From Liolophura sinensis (lineage: Eukaryota; Mollusca; Polyplacophora; Chitonida; Chitonidae), in NCBI RefSeq assembly GCF_032854445.1, contig NC_088301.1:43273116-43337115 (forward strand): a DNA stretch of 64,000 bases, written 5' to 3'. How positions within the stretch are numbered: position 1 is the first letter of the stretch; every line of letters starts with the position of its first letter. This document shows positions 39,901-51,297 of this stretch, piece by piece. A program made the translations under genes and the position numbers. The notes below the pieces were generated by a model. The model was given only the letters and a program-made list of their open reading frames with translations, made no database searches and was not told where the DNA came from.

Positions 39901-42900
39901 TGGCGACGTACCTAACTTTGCTGTGGGGTCGGACCTAACCCCTCTATGGCGACGTTCCAAACCTCGCTGTGGTGTCGGACCTAACTGCTCTATGGCGACG
40001 TACCTAATCTCGCTGTGGTGTCGGATCTAATCGCTCTATGACGCCTACCAAACCCCGTTGTGGTGTCAGACCTTACCGCTCTATGGCGACGTACCTTACT
40101 GCTCTATGGCAACATACCTAACCTCGCTGTTGTGCCGGACCTAACCGGTTTATTGCGTCGTACCTAGCCTTGCTGTGGTGTCGGACCTAACCGGACTATT
40201 GCGACGCATCTAACCTCGCTTTGTTCTCGGACCTAAACGCTCTATGGCGACGTACCAGACCTCGCTATGGTGTCGGACCTAACCGCCCAGTGGCGGCATA
40301 CTTAACCGCACTATGGCGACGCACCTAACCTCCCTGTGGTTGCGGACTTAACCGCCCCATGGCGACGTACTTAACCTCGTTGTGGTGTCAGACATAAGCG
40401 CCCTAACATCGGTTAGATCCAACACTATCGTCGCTTTGATGTGGGATCTAACCGCCCAACGACGCCGTGCCTAACCGCACTGTGGTGTCAGACCTAACCG
40501 CTCAGTGGCGAAGGACCTAACTAGTGACTATTACAGTATGGAACCTTTATATTCATCAGGGTTTTCAAAACCAGGGGAGGGTTTGTTTTTGAACAGAGAA
40601 AAACAATGTTAAGTGGTACTAAATCCTAACGTTATTTCATTGTCATTCCTCAGTTTAGAAATGGATTCAAAAGATCTGTTGACAGTTGTACTTCTGCATG
40701 GTTTCTCCATCTACAGCTCAGTTCGAACAGAAAACTGATGTGTTTAAAGAGAGCCATAACCTGAATTTAGCAAAGAGGAAACTGTCATCTCACATAGATA
40801 GATCATACATATGGGGCACATGTTCGTACAAATCCATCCTATAAACAGCCACTACTCCAATAAATAAATATAAACAGCATCAAACTAAGAATACTGGCGT
40901 GAACGGTTAACGCGTGGAACACTTTCAATCTGCATATTATATTTTAAGCATTTAAATTATCTTTACATGTTTCACGCATCATACAGCAGTTTCAAACGTC
41001 GATTTCCGTTGATATATGTCGATGTGCTTTCAAACCCATACCTAAAAAATGAACAACATTGCCCTGTGAATAAGATGAATGATGTCCAAAGCTGTATACA
41101 TATAAACAGCCATCAGTATTGGCTAGCTTTAATTAAAAAGCAATGTAAAACTTAAACGAGAGAGAGAGAAAGAGAGAGAAAAAAAGAAGGAATGAGAGGG
41201 ACTGTCATAGACCACCCATATCCATACCGGCTTAACAATAGGACTCATTCACGATATGCCTCTGGTAAAAGGTGATCATTCGGGTCACTTAACATTTGGC
41301 ATGCCCTTTGATGAAGCAAACACTTGATTCAGGTAAAAACACTGGAAACAGGATCTCATGCTTAAAAACCAACGGTTAATTATTCATTTATTTCAAATTA
41401 ATCTGTATATCCATATCCTTTTTTCTACTTAGAAATGCTTATATTGTAAGATACGAGGTGGGACGTAGTGCCAATCAAAAACACGTGAAAAAAAATGGAA
41501 AAACTGACAACTGGTTAATTAAGACAGCACGTTGTATCCCCAAATTATAGAAAGACCTTTTGATGTTGAGTTTGAGATTTGATCAGACACATTTATTGTT
41601 GTTTTATTGTTCAAACGTGTTACATTTTGCATTCTTTTTTCGAGATGACAACACTGTTTTAGAACGTTAAGTTAAGTTTGTGCAAAGATGCGTCAAAAAG
41701 AAAAAATAACATATACGCATTTTCTTAACATGGCTTTCACCTGTCCATCATTCCAGTTTAAAACCAGACTTCTGCTAAAGTCTGGCTATAGCTAGGCACA
41801 CAAAAACACATTTATTTTATTTGGGAATTATCTAGAAGTTGCCCCGTAGGGCTAAGCGTTTGCCATCTGCTGACAGCTGTATGCCTGTGATACCCGGGGT
41901 AGGGAGACAAGGCGGCTCGGCAGCTTCCCGGCGGTTGTATTTTACAAACACTAACATCGATCTGAGAAGCAAGGCTTCCGCCGACCAAGGAGGCCCGCCT
42001 CTAACGTTACAGCATCAACATTACACAAGGCTGGGCTCTCTCACAGCAGGTTTACAAGAAGCATCTTACAATGATTGCTATTTAACGAGATAGACTAACA
42101 AAGATATTCACATGCTCCCGTTTGTCTCACACATGCGGCTGTTTTTACCACATGCATGTTTTCGCGTGGATGTGTACAAGTGTACTTAACTATAACATAA
42201 ACAGCAATGTTATTACATATGTCTTTAGACCAGGTGCTTATAGTATATCTCAGGCCAGTCTGTTTCCCGTCCACCATGAGCTCCAAGTACCTACACACCA
42301 CTCAAGGCAGGTCGTTCGACTCTGTAGTATTTCGGTCAGGATTACATGTACATTAGTGTTATCCTTGCTATATGGATGTTTTTCCAAGGTTTTAAGACCC
42401 AGAGAGTTAAGACTGGTGACACAGTGACATGAAAGTGCCCGTGACATGAAAGTGTTCGTCGAAAAAGGATAAAAATTTTACCGTTTTGTATGTTGTCGGT
42501 TTCGACTTATCCAACCATTGCCTCCATTAAAAATATATATATATCTGAGATAATAAGAAGTCAGATATATTCGTAATTGTTACGATTATTATATATGAAC
42601 ACATTGAAAAACAAATGTTTAACATTTAAACATCTGTTTGCAACGGATATTAAACGTGTTTAATTGTAATATGTTTAATACTTAAACCCTTAAACATATT
42701 TGTCTAACAACTGATAATAAGGCCGATTTATAATGTTGATCATGTAGGCCTACACTGAAAACTTTAAATCACTCCGTTTAAGCAATAAACCCATTCAATT
42801 TATTACATAAATTATTGCACTTAAACTATAAAGGTGAGTATTTAAAAATACTGCATGAACTTATAAAATAAATCATTAAATTTGTGAAACATACGTGTGT

Positions 42901-44509
42901 ACTTGAAAAATAAGCACACCTTAAACATGTTAAAAGTAAGCACTTATTATAGTGTGTACACGTGTTACCGTTACAAAAGTTTATGAATTTCCTAAAATGT
43001 ATAAAACGGATCAAATTATAGCTTTTTGGAACTTTGGAATCATTTTAAAGCTCTAAATAGTATAGGTACGAGTTCGATATTTATTGAAAGGCATTAATTT
43101 GTTAAGCACGTTTATTATGTGTTGCAGAGATATGTTTAAATGATAAACATTTGTTTTTTCACGGACACGGCATTGTTCTTTGGCCTAACACCGAATGTAT
43201 CGTAACTTGCACTCCTTAGCCAAATCATACATTGGTGACTAACTCTCAAACAGATGCCTTCAAAGTTGAAAAGTACCAGGTGAATCAAAAAAAAAAACCT
43301 ATTTCAATTTGCAAAAAGACCAAGAACAAACACACAAGTAACGTACTTATTAATTAAAACTGCCTGGCAAGGTATACCTTGCATGGGAGAAAAATATAAT
43401 GTTAAACTATACTGTGTGGCAAATACTGGGTACAGAGAAGGCTCCCATCTCAAAGTCTCCTTTGCACTTTTATCCTAATCCTACAATGTACCGCACGGCA
43501 ATCACAAAATACCGCGAGTCATACCCATCGTACACTGTCGGGCACTTATCCAGGTGCTACACTTTAAGTGTTGGACAATCGCAACACACTATGAATCATC
43601 CACCAAAACTCGTCGTGTAGGTATCATGCTTATCGGTCCAAAGTGTTGTCGTCAAGCATCAAGCATAGTCAAGCATCAAGCATCGTCAAGCATCAAGCAT
43701 CACACTGAATTGCGCCGTTACCATACGCTTGCACAGTATTATGTGCGACAACGCAAACTACCGTGAATGCAAGCTCAACTGCAATAGTGTCATAGATAGG
43801 ATTAGGAACTTACTATGCACTAGCCGCTATTCAGTTTTCGTTTGATTGTTTCGATATAATTAACTGTGTATATGTATACACCACACAGGGAGAAAAACCA
43901 TGTCCTTCAAAATGAATAATAGTCAATCATCAAAGTACTGGTCAGTAAATCAGTCAGCTTAAAAATGACCACATGGTGTAAATCACGAGCGTGTCATGTA
44001 TGGATAGACGGTTCCTATCATTTAAAGAAGTTTCGATAGCCATCTCTTAAGTTTTACGTAAGATTGATTGAACTATGCCTTTCAAAAGAAATTCATCAAT
44101 ACCCAGTGGTCATTTTTATCTGGTAGGCAGTTTATACCAATGTCACTGTTAACAAAACAGTAGTTAGAAATAATTTATAGGAGTAGCCCATATCTTACAA
44201 CGGAACAAAAGAAAGAGCCGATGGGATTCCTTAGAGGATTCATCGGAATGATTGTCATTAGGAGACGTTATCGCACCTGGTGACCTTTTGATTTGGGACA
44301 ACGTGGCCTATTAGATCCTTCACCATGTCCGGAATGGCTGACAGCAGTGCCTGCAGCTGTAAAACTATAACCTTTTGCAATGGTTCGGTGCGCTCACCAA
44401 CATGAAATAGCGGTCGCATTTAGCACTATTGTATGAATACACTAACGGGGTAACCATCCTTTGAAAAAAGTGAATCCTTTGAAAAACCGCAGTTATTTGT
44501 CAGCCGAGT

Positions 44510-44599
<90 letters not shown>

Positions 44600-47500
44600 C
44601 ATATGTATGTACACAGCTTACGTATCCCCGTATAATGTGATGACATCACAACACAGCGTATCGAGTAATTCTAGACTATTAAAGGATAAATAATAAGTTT
44701 CTATTAACATCGCTGCATTTGTAAAAAAATAATTCTACCCAATCCGTGGTGTTAGAGGCTGTATAAGTTGCAACTATCTCAGCATTTACATGAACAGTTA
44801 TATAGAACAAAACCCTAACTGGGGTAATGGAAAGACAATTTACCTGTTAGCTCGAATTGGAAGATATTGGAATATATATACGAGTGACTGAATAGTACTA
44901 TACACCTCTTCTCCCATCGTCAATGCGCGTATACCCTGTTGTCAGGGCATTTAGCATTAACTCTCTGTGATTTACGAGAAAGTATGTGGTGCATGGTATA
45001 GAGCGTCGTGTTTCCTAGCAGGTTGTTTACTGTCAATGCACTAGCGCCATGACATCGATACNNNNNNNNNNNNNNNNNNNNNNNNNNNNNNNNNNNNNNN
45101 NNNNNNNNNNNNNNNNNNNNNNNNNNNNNNNNNNNNNNNNNNNNNNNNNNNNNNNNNNNNNNNNNNNNNNNNNNNNNNNNNNNNNNNNNNNNNNNNNNNN
45201 NNNNNNNNNNNNNNNNNNNNNNNNNNNNNNNNNNNNNNNNNNNNNNNNNNNNNNNNNNNNNTATTTATGACTGATCTGCTCTTATCTAAATATGGCATTA
45301 TTATGAAATTACGGCCATACTATTTCCTGGTTCATTGATCGTAATTTTAATTTATATAGCTACAGTTTTCAGAGTATACATGTGCTTAACCACATCATGA
45401 AGCATATGGATAATACAAGTTCACTTCGATCTGCTTGACATGAGCCTCTTCAGGGTAAAAGAAACATAAACCCACACACCCTCACAAGAATTTCTTTTTA
45501 TCTGTTACTGAAAAGTGTTTACCAGATTGAAATAAGTATGAATCATGAAGTAGTCTGGGCTTATACTTGTAGACTGATGATCCAGTTTACAGTATCTGTT
45601 GAGTTTCCTCCTTGTGTAAATTAAATGGGTAACTGAGTGCCTACAGAATTTCTGACTTTTCCCCATCTAACAACAATGAAGTTGGGAAGTTCCACAAATG
45701 AGTTGGTGGTGGGGGAATATACAAATTACTATATCTTAAGGTACAATATGCCCATGTAAACTGGTCGTTAGCAAGTATAAAACTCCTACTCAGCAAGTAA
45801 ACATTGACCTAAAAGCGTGCCATGGACATAAATCAACAAGCGGGAATAACTACGATGACAATAGTGTAAACAAAAACTTCCAAAACTAACATGTAGCGAT
45901 GACAGTTTTCTACTGCAGGACGATATGGACAGATTAGCGGGTCCCCATTTAGAAACAGCAGGTTTCCAACAGAGCCGCTGAACACAGAGCTGGTACCGTG
46001 GAGCACAGATTAGTAAAGCACCAGACTATATGATAATGACGATTTAACAGATTAACGCTTTTTGAGTGATTGGTTTTGTGATGGGCTGATACAGCAGATC
46101 TTTTATATATAAGTATAAATCGATATAGTGTCTGTTTAGTTCTACACAGGACCAGCTTGATGGGCATTTTGGATCCTGTAATAGGCTTTACTTACTGACC
46201 AGGCCCCGGAATCAGGAAGCAATCTTAAACTTAAGTCAAAATTTCAACTCATTTTAAAGTTGTTATTTCTTGCATAACAAGGTCAAAATATTGCTTCACA
46301 ACATAACTTCTGGGTAAGTTGTTCTGATTTTCAGGTGAACAACAGAAAGGAACATAGCAAATTTAATGATTGAAATTTTGACTTAAGCCTAAGATTGCTA
46401 CTGTTAAATATACTTATACACAGTCTTTGCAAGGACGATGTAAAGAAAACTTAAACCGTCACATATTTGCTTTCAGCCAAATGAATATTCTGTAGTATGT
46501 GATTCACCGGTATGATGTTGAGCTTAGTGCCTGTGCTACTTTCAGTCAATGAAAATTTGAGTAACGAAATACATATAAGATAGAGTAGTAAGTGGAAACG
46601 AGGAGCGGCAAGGCAGGGCCTGAATCGTATATTCGTGGGATAGAGGGCGCCTTCTCCAGTGACGGGTGCGGCGAGGGAGATGTCTGCTGTGTGAGGCTAC
46701 AATGACACCTTCTGGAGGCTGACCTCCACTCCATAAACTAACTTTGCCTGAACGTTCTTAACATGGAATTCCCTTTGCAATAACAATGTGTATAAAATCT
46801 TCAAGGAAATTCAAGTCCCCTGTATTTTCTTTTGGATAGATAACATCTTCGACATGTAGTTAAGATTCCTCGGCTTTGACTATTTACACGTTTCACAAAC
46901 CACATGCAGTAGCGACTTTTAATTAAGTGTACTACTGCTTATGCCAGTTGCCACGTGTTTCCCAAGAGTGGTGACTAAATGTCAGTATGTCAGATAAATA
47001 CTTTTCTCATTCCATTGTATGCTTTACTGAAAGTCACCAGCTCAAGCTTTTCTACACAAACTCAGCTCTTTAACTTCAAAATAGTCAGAAAAGATACAGT
47101 ACCTTGCTCTCACGCAAATAACAGCGGCTTTCTTTTATATATTCACATACTAAATCAGTACAGGGCTGCATGGGCTGCCTGAGCGCAAGATAGTAAAGGT
47201 TCCGAACTGATGCCGTCTTTTTTTGTACCTAGCTCCTCCTGCACACGGTCGCAGTTTCACTGTGTAAGAAACAGTTTCACCCCAGCACGAGGCAACATGG
47301 ATTATTATTACTTAATAGAGTGAGGAATATGGTGTTTAAGGCAACTTGTCGAGCTATTTAGTGACCTGATACGAAGATCTTTGTAGTTACAGTTCCATGC
47401 AGCCATATCCATATCTGCCCTAGGTCCTTCTTAGCTTATGCTGTACGTCTTTGATTATAGTAAAGAAATGATGATGCCCGTCACGTTCTTCAGGCAAACT

Positions 47501-47623
47501 AGTGAGACACGGAGCAGGGTCCAGTCCACAGCAGTGAACAAAACGTCTTTGGGTTCCCTGGTACTCCAAATATAGCTCTTCTCTCTTACAGTAAAACGTT
47601 GCTTACATGTGAGTATATGTATG

Positions 47624-47704
<81 letters not shown>

Positions 47705-50700
47705 CCAACCATTTTAATCTTGAAACCCCTTTAATATCTTTTCTGAGATAAACCTCCCACTAGGTTTCTACACCATTCCGTTCGCTAACAGTTGCGTTCT
47801 TGGACGTCTATGGATGGTCGAGGTGTATATATCTGCAATCTGCTGATGTTATCACATATGATTTCCGTCTCCGGCAGATACACTGATGTCCTTGTGATTC
47901 ATTATCTCTCGCAGGACTGAGGTTTGCTTTAGTGAATGAGCAGGTCGGGGGTTAGGATGCTAGAAAACGGGCTTTACTGGATTCCATTCTAGCCGAAATC
48001 CCCAGTAAAACCGGCATATAGTAGTTCTCCTATATACGCCACACGTGGCTTATGTCTTCAGAAGATATACCCGACCTTTAGTGATCGTGACTTCTGAACT
48101 CTGCTATTCCTTATCGTTGTTTATTTGTTCTGGAAATTCTAATAGCACAGGTAGCTGTTATTTCTAAACTGTATTTCAGGCAATTTCCGGCTGTGGGCAG
48201 CTTAACTTTTAAGTACTTTCCCGCCCCTGAGCATGCTGAGAATTTAATCTAGAGCAACCCAGAGGGTAGAGCAAAATCGTCTTCACGCGCCAGGCCTCTA
48301 CGTATATTTCCTATTTATATTTTTAGTTTTCATTCAACTAGCACCGAGAATGCCAGAGAATGGGGTCTAGTTAAGAAGGCCAAAAGTGGCAAAATTTCTA
48401 CAGGTGGAGGGATGCATCGTTGTTTTAACGGTAATAAGTACGGACATTGTTTCTACGAAAACCTCTTTACAGCTAAATTACATATACTGGTATCTAAGTG
48501 CTCTGGTTTAGTGGTCATATATCTGCAACATGCCAGCATCTCTGACTCTGTAATTAACAAGCTTTCTGGGGCAAATAGACACCGAGTAAAGATCTTTGGG
48601 TTATAATAAAGCATGACAACCCAACGATTTACAGTCTTGTCCATACACCGTACGGAATGTCAGCTTCAGCGCTTCCCTACATTACGAAGAAATGCGGGCT
48701 TATATAAACGAAGGGCGAGACCGACAAAGTTAGTTAATTGAATAAGAGTTGACAGTGAACGCTTAATTTGGAGATGGAGAGGATTAGCTCTTTAGGTCAC
48801 AGCTGTGTCTTTGCTCTGAACAGGAACAGGGTGGCTTGGATTCGCACACTGGGAGAAACAAAAAACGGAACGTCCGGCAATTTCACGGCAATTAAAGCTT
48901 CAGCCATCTATTAACGCTTCTACATTTGACACATTGCCCTCAAAGACACTGACTTTTGCAGTCATGAGCGCTCGTTAGCAGAAGTAGCAAGGAGAGACAG
49001 CCTGGCGATAACAGTCACTATACAATGGCAGAAGTTTTCCTTACTTTGGTTTGCAAGTTAACTCGGGATTTGTCATGTATTCAGCGATTTCGAATTAACC
49101 AAAATTTGTTTAACATTACAAGTTTGATCAAAGTTCCCGTAATTTACAATCACGTGAATCTGTGGATACCATGGCTTGTATAAGGGAAGATGTAAACATG
49201 GTTAAATGGCTATTTATTGCGGCTTTAGTTCAGATCACAGGAAGCACAAGACAAAGGCGATCTGTGGAGAAATTCAATATTCTTATGTTAGTACCCTAAA
49301 GTCTCTGTAATGGTCTGTCTAGACGACGTTGCCCGTGGAGAGAGAAATGTACACTCAGCCTGGTCAAAACTCGGCTGGTTGGTCACAGGTCTCTGGCGGA
49401 GACCATCTGGACATTGGCCTCACTTCACCCTGGGAAGACGCCTTAGGATGCCAAAGCGACCCACCGTTTACGCGCTAACATTACGTATAACAGGGTAGGG
49501 ACCTGCTGGTAATCAGGACCCACGTGGCGAAAAGCCTCTTAGATCTCAAGTGCAATCAGTTTCACTTATCAAGCTAAGGGGCTCAAATAAATGTTATAAC
49601 TGTGCTGGCAAGCACATCCGTCAAGATAACAGAGCTTAAGTACAGATATTTGTACGCATGGTATGTACTAAGGCCTTGAAGGAGGCTGTGATCGCTACCT
49701 TTTGTATATACGTAACACAAATGTAGCAATATCTGCACAGTAGAATTTGATGAACTATGTATACCCAAAGTTTTTGCTCGGCAAGCATCTTGAGTTCGCC
49801 TAACCAGTTCATCTAACCAGTTCGCCGTTTCTGTGATTAACTGAAGAATAGTTACGACAATCCATAAACCATTTTAATGATTTGACATAAATCACCCTGA
49901 ACCCAGAAAGAAAAAATGGACAATACACGATAGAAAGAAGGTTTACCTATACTCAAAAAGAGAACAAATTTTCAAACTGTAGCACAAAATGACACATATA
50001 ACTGCAACCTATACACTACTAGCCGAATGCCAAAAATTATCATATCACTGCAAAGATGGGAATAAATCGTCGACTTTAAATGTATACAGAATTCATCATA
50101 ACTGGTATATCAGTCAAAAGTTTCGCAGTAGCAAGCTTGGATAAACATCCTTTCATCATCTGGTGGATTCCCAATAGCTTTAGCACATGATGGCCAGACG
50201 GCAATTACAGTGGGCAAGCGCGTGTACATCCTCACTACAAGGCATATTAGTCTAGCCCCAACACATGTTTCTCTATTGACTTATGGTATTCGAATCAGCT
50301 GAGGAAACAAACACCGGCGAGTTTTTAGCGGGTGTCCCTTAGCAATGAAAGTCTAATATTGATATCCATTAAACAATTTCCATGATATTACTAGTTTACG
50401 AATATGTAATCTCTGTTTTGAGTTTGATCCAGACGACTTAAAGCACAGAAACAAATGTCGAATAATTTTAATACGCGAAACGCTTTGTAATTCTTCCTCC
50501 TATTAGCAATCAGAGTTAAATTTTAACCTTAATAATTTCCATCAAACATCGTCCTAGTTATAACTTACGCAATGACAAGAGGTGGAACAAGCAAGGTCAG
50601 GGCAACCGCAACAGCAGATATCTTAATACATTTAACTATCTGAATGATTACAGATAAAAGCATTATTCGTGTAGGGTTTAATACTGCAAGCTCAGAGCTC

Positions 50701-51297
50701 AGAGTCCCTGCAGTATTCCGGTGAACAATGTGAGTCTTGTTACAGGTTTAACGTGGTGAGAGTTCGCTCAGCTGTCCATGTGCTGATCATGTAGGTATTA
50801 TGCGGATAACTACAGCCATTAAGCCTTGTTAGTAAATGATAAGTGTGTATTTCTACGGTTCGTTTAGCTTCACCTTGGTTAATCTGGCTGTCTGAAATAC
50901 CACGTCGAGTCGCCACTAGACAGTTGGTTTAAGTTAAATATAGGACGCTGACCACATGCAAGTTGAAGATAAAACATCGCAAATAACACCGGTCTCTCCG
51001 CACCTATATGTAGAAGGGGGCAATACACACGACCTATATATAAATGCATAATTTCTGCATGTACGTTTTCAGGTGGAACATTTCCAGAAACTAAAATTAT
51101 GCTGAAGTGTTAACAAAAGTTTGAATATTGATTAAAAATTAAGTGAAGTAAGAGGAACAAAGTCTCAAGAAATTTAACCAAAGACTTCATCTTCACTTAC
51201 CTTGAATAAAACATAGCATCCCAACGAGGTAACTCGAGAAGTGTTTGAAGTCAGAAAGACTTCTCCATCGAACATTTAAATGAGTAACACCCTCCAT
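18826..51297 (-). CDS. five-exon secreted protein with two six-cysteine modules (228 aa; gene span)
   Basis: Join on the minus strand: 51297-51201, 30589-30436, 26208-26051, 23119-22990, 18973-18826. Intron phases are 1, 2, 1, 2. All introns begin GT and end AG, with good donors (gtaagt, gtaaat, gtatgt, gtgagt). Residues 21-39 (SSYLVGMLCFIQAIPVVYG) form a hydrophobic segment after a basic start, with likely signal cleavage before Gln40. The mature chain has exactly 12 cysteines. Module 1 is C-x10-C-x30-C-x8-C-x7-C-x28-C (Cys41-Cys129). After 14 residues, module 2 is C-x10-C-x23-C-x8-C-x8-C-x21-C (Cys144-Cys219). Glycosylation sequons: NNS at 102 and NVS at 161. No membrane anchor is seen. Family not recognised; the cysteine-rich helical look recalls secreted DUF19-like proteins, but that is a guess. 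The gene model is inferred; no transcript was available. Confidence 0.8.
20370..20940. repeat. degenerate ~50-bp tandem repeat with a tgtcatcat core
   Basis: About ten copies of tgtcatcat or a close form recur at 40-60 base intervals, usually preceded by aacaaga or cacaagat and followed by ttcacatg-like sequence. Units have diverged in length and sequence, so the array is old. Confidence 0.6.
21050..21215 (+). repeat. interspersed repeat R4, copy 1
   Basis: Matches 56225-56350 over about 125 bases, sharing tacgtcgttttgg, attattgacctggaacgtcc, gttgacggct/gttgaccgtt and atgtctgtttcg in the same order. Class unknown. Confidence 0.65.
22990..23119 (-). CDS. exon 4: first half of module 2
   Basis: Strong acceptor (ctttccttctccctttcag) ending at 23120, donor tgtag|gtgagtg at 22989. 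The exon has 130 bases: two to finish Val137, 42 codons, then AG of a split serine. It holds Cys144, Cys155 and Cys179 and an NVS sequon. It mirrors exon 2 in start phase, end phase, cysteine order and the Cys-Ser codon pair at its end. Confidence 0.85.
23213..23292 (-). mobile_element. SINE family A tail fragment
   Basis: Starts with ttatttatttatttgattg and runs through a degraded gtttaacgccatcctcaa and tattcacttatac, the reverse complement of the SINE 3' tail seen at 24733-24880. The tRNA-like head is missing or too diverged to see. Confidence 0.5.
24733..24880 (+). mobile_element. SINE family A, 5' truncated
   Basis: Well-preserved body and tail: gcaacctgcggatggtcgtg, cgggctctgcccggtttcct, cataatgctggccgccgtc, ataagtgaaatgttcttgag and gcgtaaaacaccaatcaaat, with an aataaatc tail. 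The tRNA-like head is absent, typical of incomplete reverse transcription. Confidence 0.8.
26051..26208 (-). CDS. exon 3: second half of module 1
   Basis: Acceptor with a pyrimidine tract (ttttctttttttcag) ending at 26209, donor gaag|gtatgtat at 26050. The exon has 158 bases: one to finish the serine (AG|C), 52 codons, and one base of a Val codon. It holds Cys92, Cys100 and Cys129 and an NNS sequon. The frame fits exon 2 (phase 2) and exon 4 (phase 1). Confidence 0.85.
26209..30435 (-). other. intron 2 of the two-module gene
   Basis: 4.2 kb, phase 2. Several unrecognised open frames of 60-105 codons but no splice-bounded exon. Nothing else recognised. Confidence 0.65.
30436..30589 (-). CDS. 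exon 2: end of signal peptide, first half of module 1
   Basis: Acceptor cctgttacag| at 30590, donor tgcag|gtaaatg at 30435. The exon has 154 bases: two to finish the Ala33 codon, 50 codons, then AG of a split serine codon. It holds Cys41, Cys52 and Cys83, and the third cysteine sits directly before the split serine. A 42-bp minisatellite begins only about 200 bases upstream in the transcript direction. Confidence 0.85.
30790..32508. repeat. 42-bp minisatellite, about 41 copies
   Basis: The unit is ggtatagctaggacagcac followed by a variable aagttatagac and ccaatatcacaa, 42 bases in total. Because 42 is divisible by three and the unit lacks stops in several frames, long open frames appear on both strands (GIARTAQVIDPISQ repeats on plus, CDIGSITCAVLAIP repeats on minus); these are not genes. 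A two-base deletion near 31329 (gcacgtta for gcacaagtta) breaks the frame. Variant units recur at offsets of 210 (5 units) and 504 (12 units), showing block duplications. The array lies in intron 1, about 200 bases from exon 2. Confidence 0.95.
32509..37704. other. intron 1 sequence, nothing recognised
   Basis: No repeat family or exon identified. A 123-codon open frame at 35027-35398 (plus) has no motif or splice context. The segment at 35160-35400 is more GC-rich, with several CCAAT-like words, and could be a regulatory or conserved non-coding element; this is weak. Confidence 0.4.
37705..37903 (-). mobile_element. tRNA-derived SINE, near full length (family A)
   Basis: In reverse complement, a tRNA-like head (ggttagcacgccaccaatg as A-box region, gagttcaagtccagctc as B-box) is followed by catgctggcttcc, tacgtgggaaggtctttcgg, the ggatgatcgtgggtttcc body and cataatgctggccgtcg. 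The 3' tail is cut short. The clear A- and B-box-like segments support origin from a tRNA gene by RNA polymerase III transcription and retroposition. Confidence 0.75.
39556..39832 (-). mobile_element. second tRNA-derived SINE (family B)
   Basis: The plus strand shows gagtgagtgcttggggtttc, cgtcgtactcaacaatgttt, aaggcgccccgcccgagcc, actgatacgggtcaacc, gaagttacaacttcctcttt and aaggtcttaggtgtgactcg, ending in a reversed tRNA-like head (cggacgctctgccaactgta). Relative to the family as I recall it, a middle section after the cgtactcaacaat part is missing. It lies directly before the 46-bp array. Confidence 0.75.
39898..40521. repeat. 46-bp CpG-rich tandem array
   Basis: About 13-14 degenerate units of ctatggcgacgtacctaacc plus tcgctgtggtgtcggaccta plus accgct. 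The first two units start at 39898 and 39944. Each full unit carries several CpG, unusual for this AT-rich window. Some units are shortened. It begins about 65 bases after the family B SINE. Confidence 0.85.
40522..44510. other. intron 1 sequence with minor repeats only
   Basis: Holds a purine run (41158-41190), a tttaaac-rich AT stretch (42600-42720) and a small array of caagcatcaagcat words (43648-43702). A GC-rich block at 41830-42060 is open on the plus strand for 84 codons but unrecognised. Confidence 0.4.
43648..43702. repeat. short tandem repeat of gtcaagcatcaagcat
   Basis: Three near-perfect copies of a 16-18 base unit. Confidence 0.8.
44512..44596. repeat. (TA)n microsatellite
   Basis: About 85 bases of TA with one phase slip near 44567. 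Confidence 0.95.
44645..44850 (+). repeat. interspersed repeat R1, diverged partial copy
   Basis: Shares gagtaattctagac, gcatttacatgaacagtta, acaaaaccctaactg and ttacctgttag with other R1 copies, in the same order. The cacactgtcg block is missing. Confidence 0.45.
45062..45261. other. assembly gap, 200 N
   Basis: Exactly 200 unknown bases, a round number typical of a placeholder gap; the true length may differ. It lies in intron 1, so a missed small exon here is possible in principle. Confidence 0.99.
46201..46415. mobile_element. MITE-like element with 30-bp inverted arms
   Basis: The left arm 46218-46247 (agcaatcttaaacttaagtc and on) and right arm 46370-46399 are reverse complements with two mismatches over 30 bases. 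The unit has no coding capacity and is about 180-215 bases, as expected for a miniature inverted-repeat transposable element. The outer ends and target-site duplication are not clear. Confidence 0.65.
47613..47702. repeat. (GTAT)n(TA)n microsatellite
   Basis: A short GTAT run passes into about 70 bases of TA. Confidence 0.95.
47703..51200. other. 5' part of intron 1, nothing recognised
   Basis: Single-copy-looking sequence; no exon, RNA gene or repeat I can support. Confidence 0.45.
51201..51297 (-). CDS. exon 1 of the two-module gene: start codon and signal peptide
   Basis: The ATG is at 51297-51295 with G at +4. The exon gives 32 codons plus one base, then the donor ttcaag|gtaagt. Three basic residues (Arg10, Arg12, Lys18) precede the hydrophobic stretch that continues into exon 2. 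The next in-frame Met (27) lies within the hydrophobic core, so the upstream start is preferred. No in-frame stop was seen in the roughly 30 bases just upstream, so a longer 5' coding part is not fully excluded. Confidence 0.7.

Larger units (their letters stand above)
30590..51200 (-). other. intron 1 of the two-module gene (20.6 kb)
   Basis: Phase 1. Holds most of the repeats in the window: the 42-bp minisatellite, SINEs at 37705-37903 and 39556-39832, the 46-bp array, two (TA)n tracts, an R1 relic, a MITE-like element and the 200-N gap. Stretches without a named item (32509-37704, 40522-44510, 47703-51200) show no exon I can support. Confidence 0.6.

Noticed and set aside
44508-44693. Frame reading alternating Ile-Tyr
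   Set aside because: Translation of a (TA)n microsatellite; likewise at 11979-12185 and 47455-47712.
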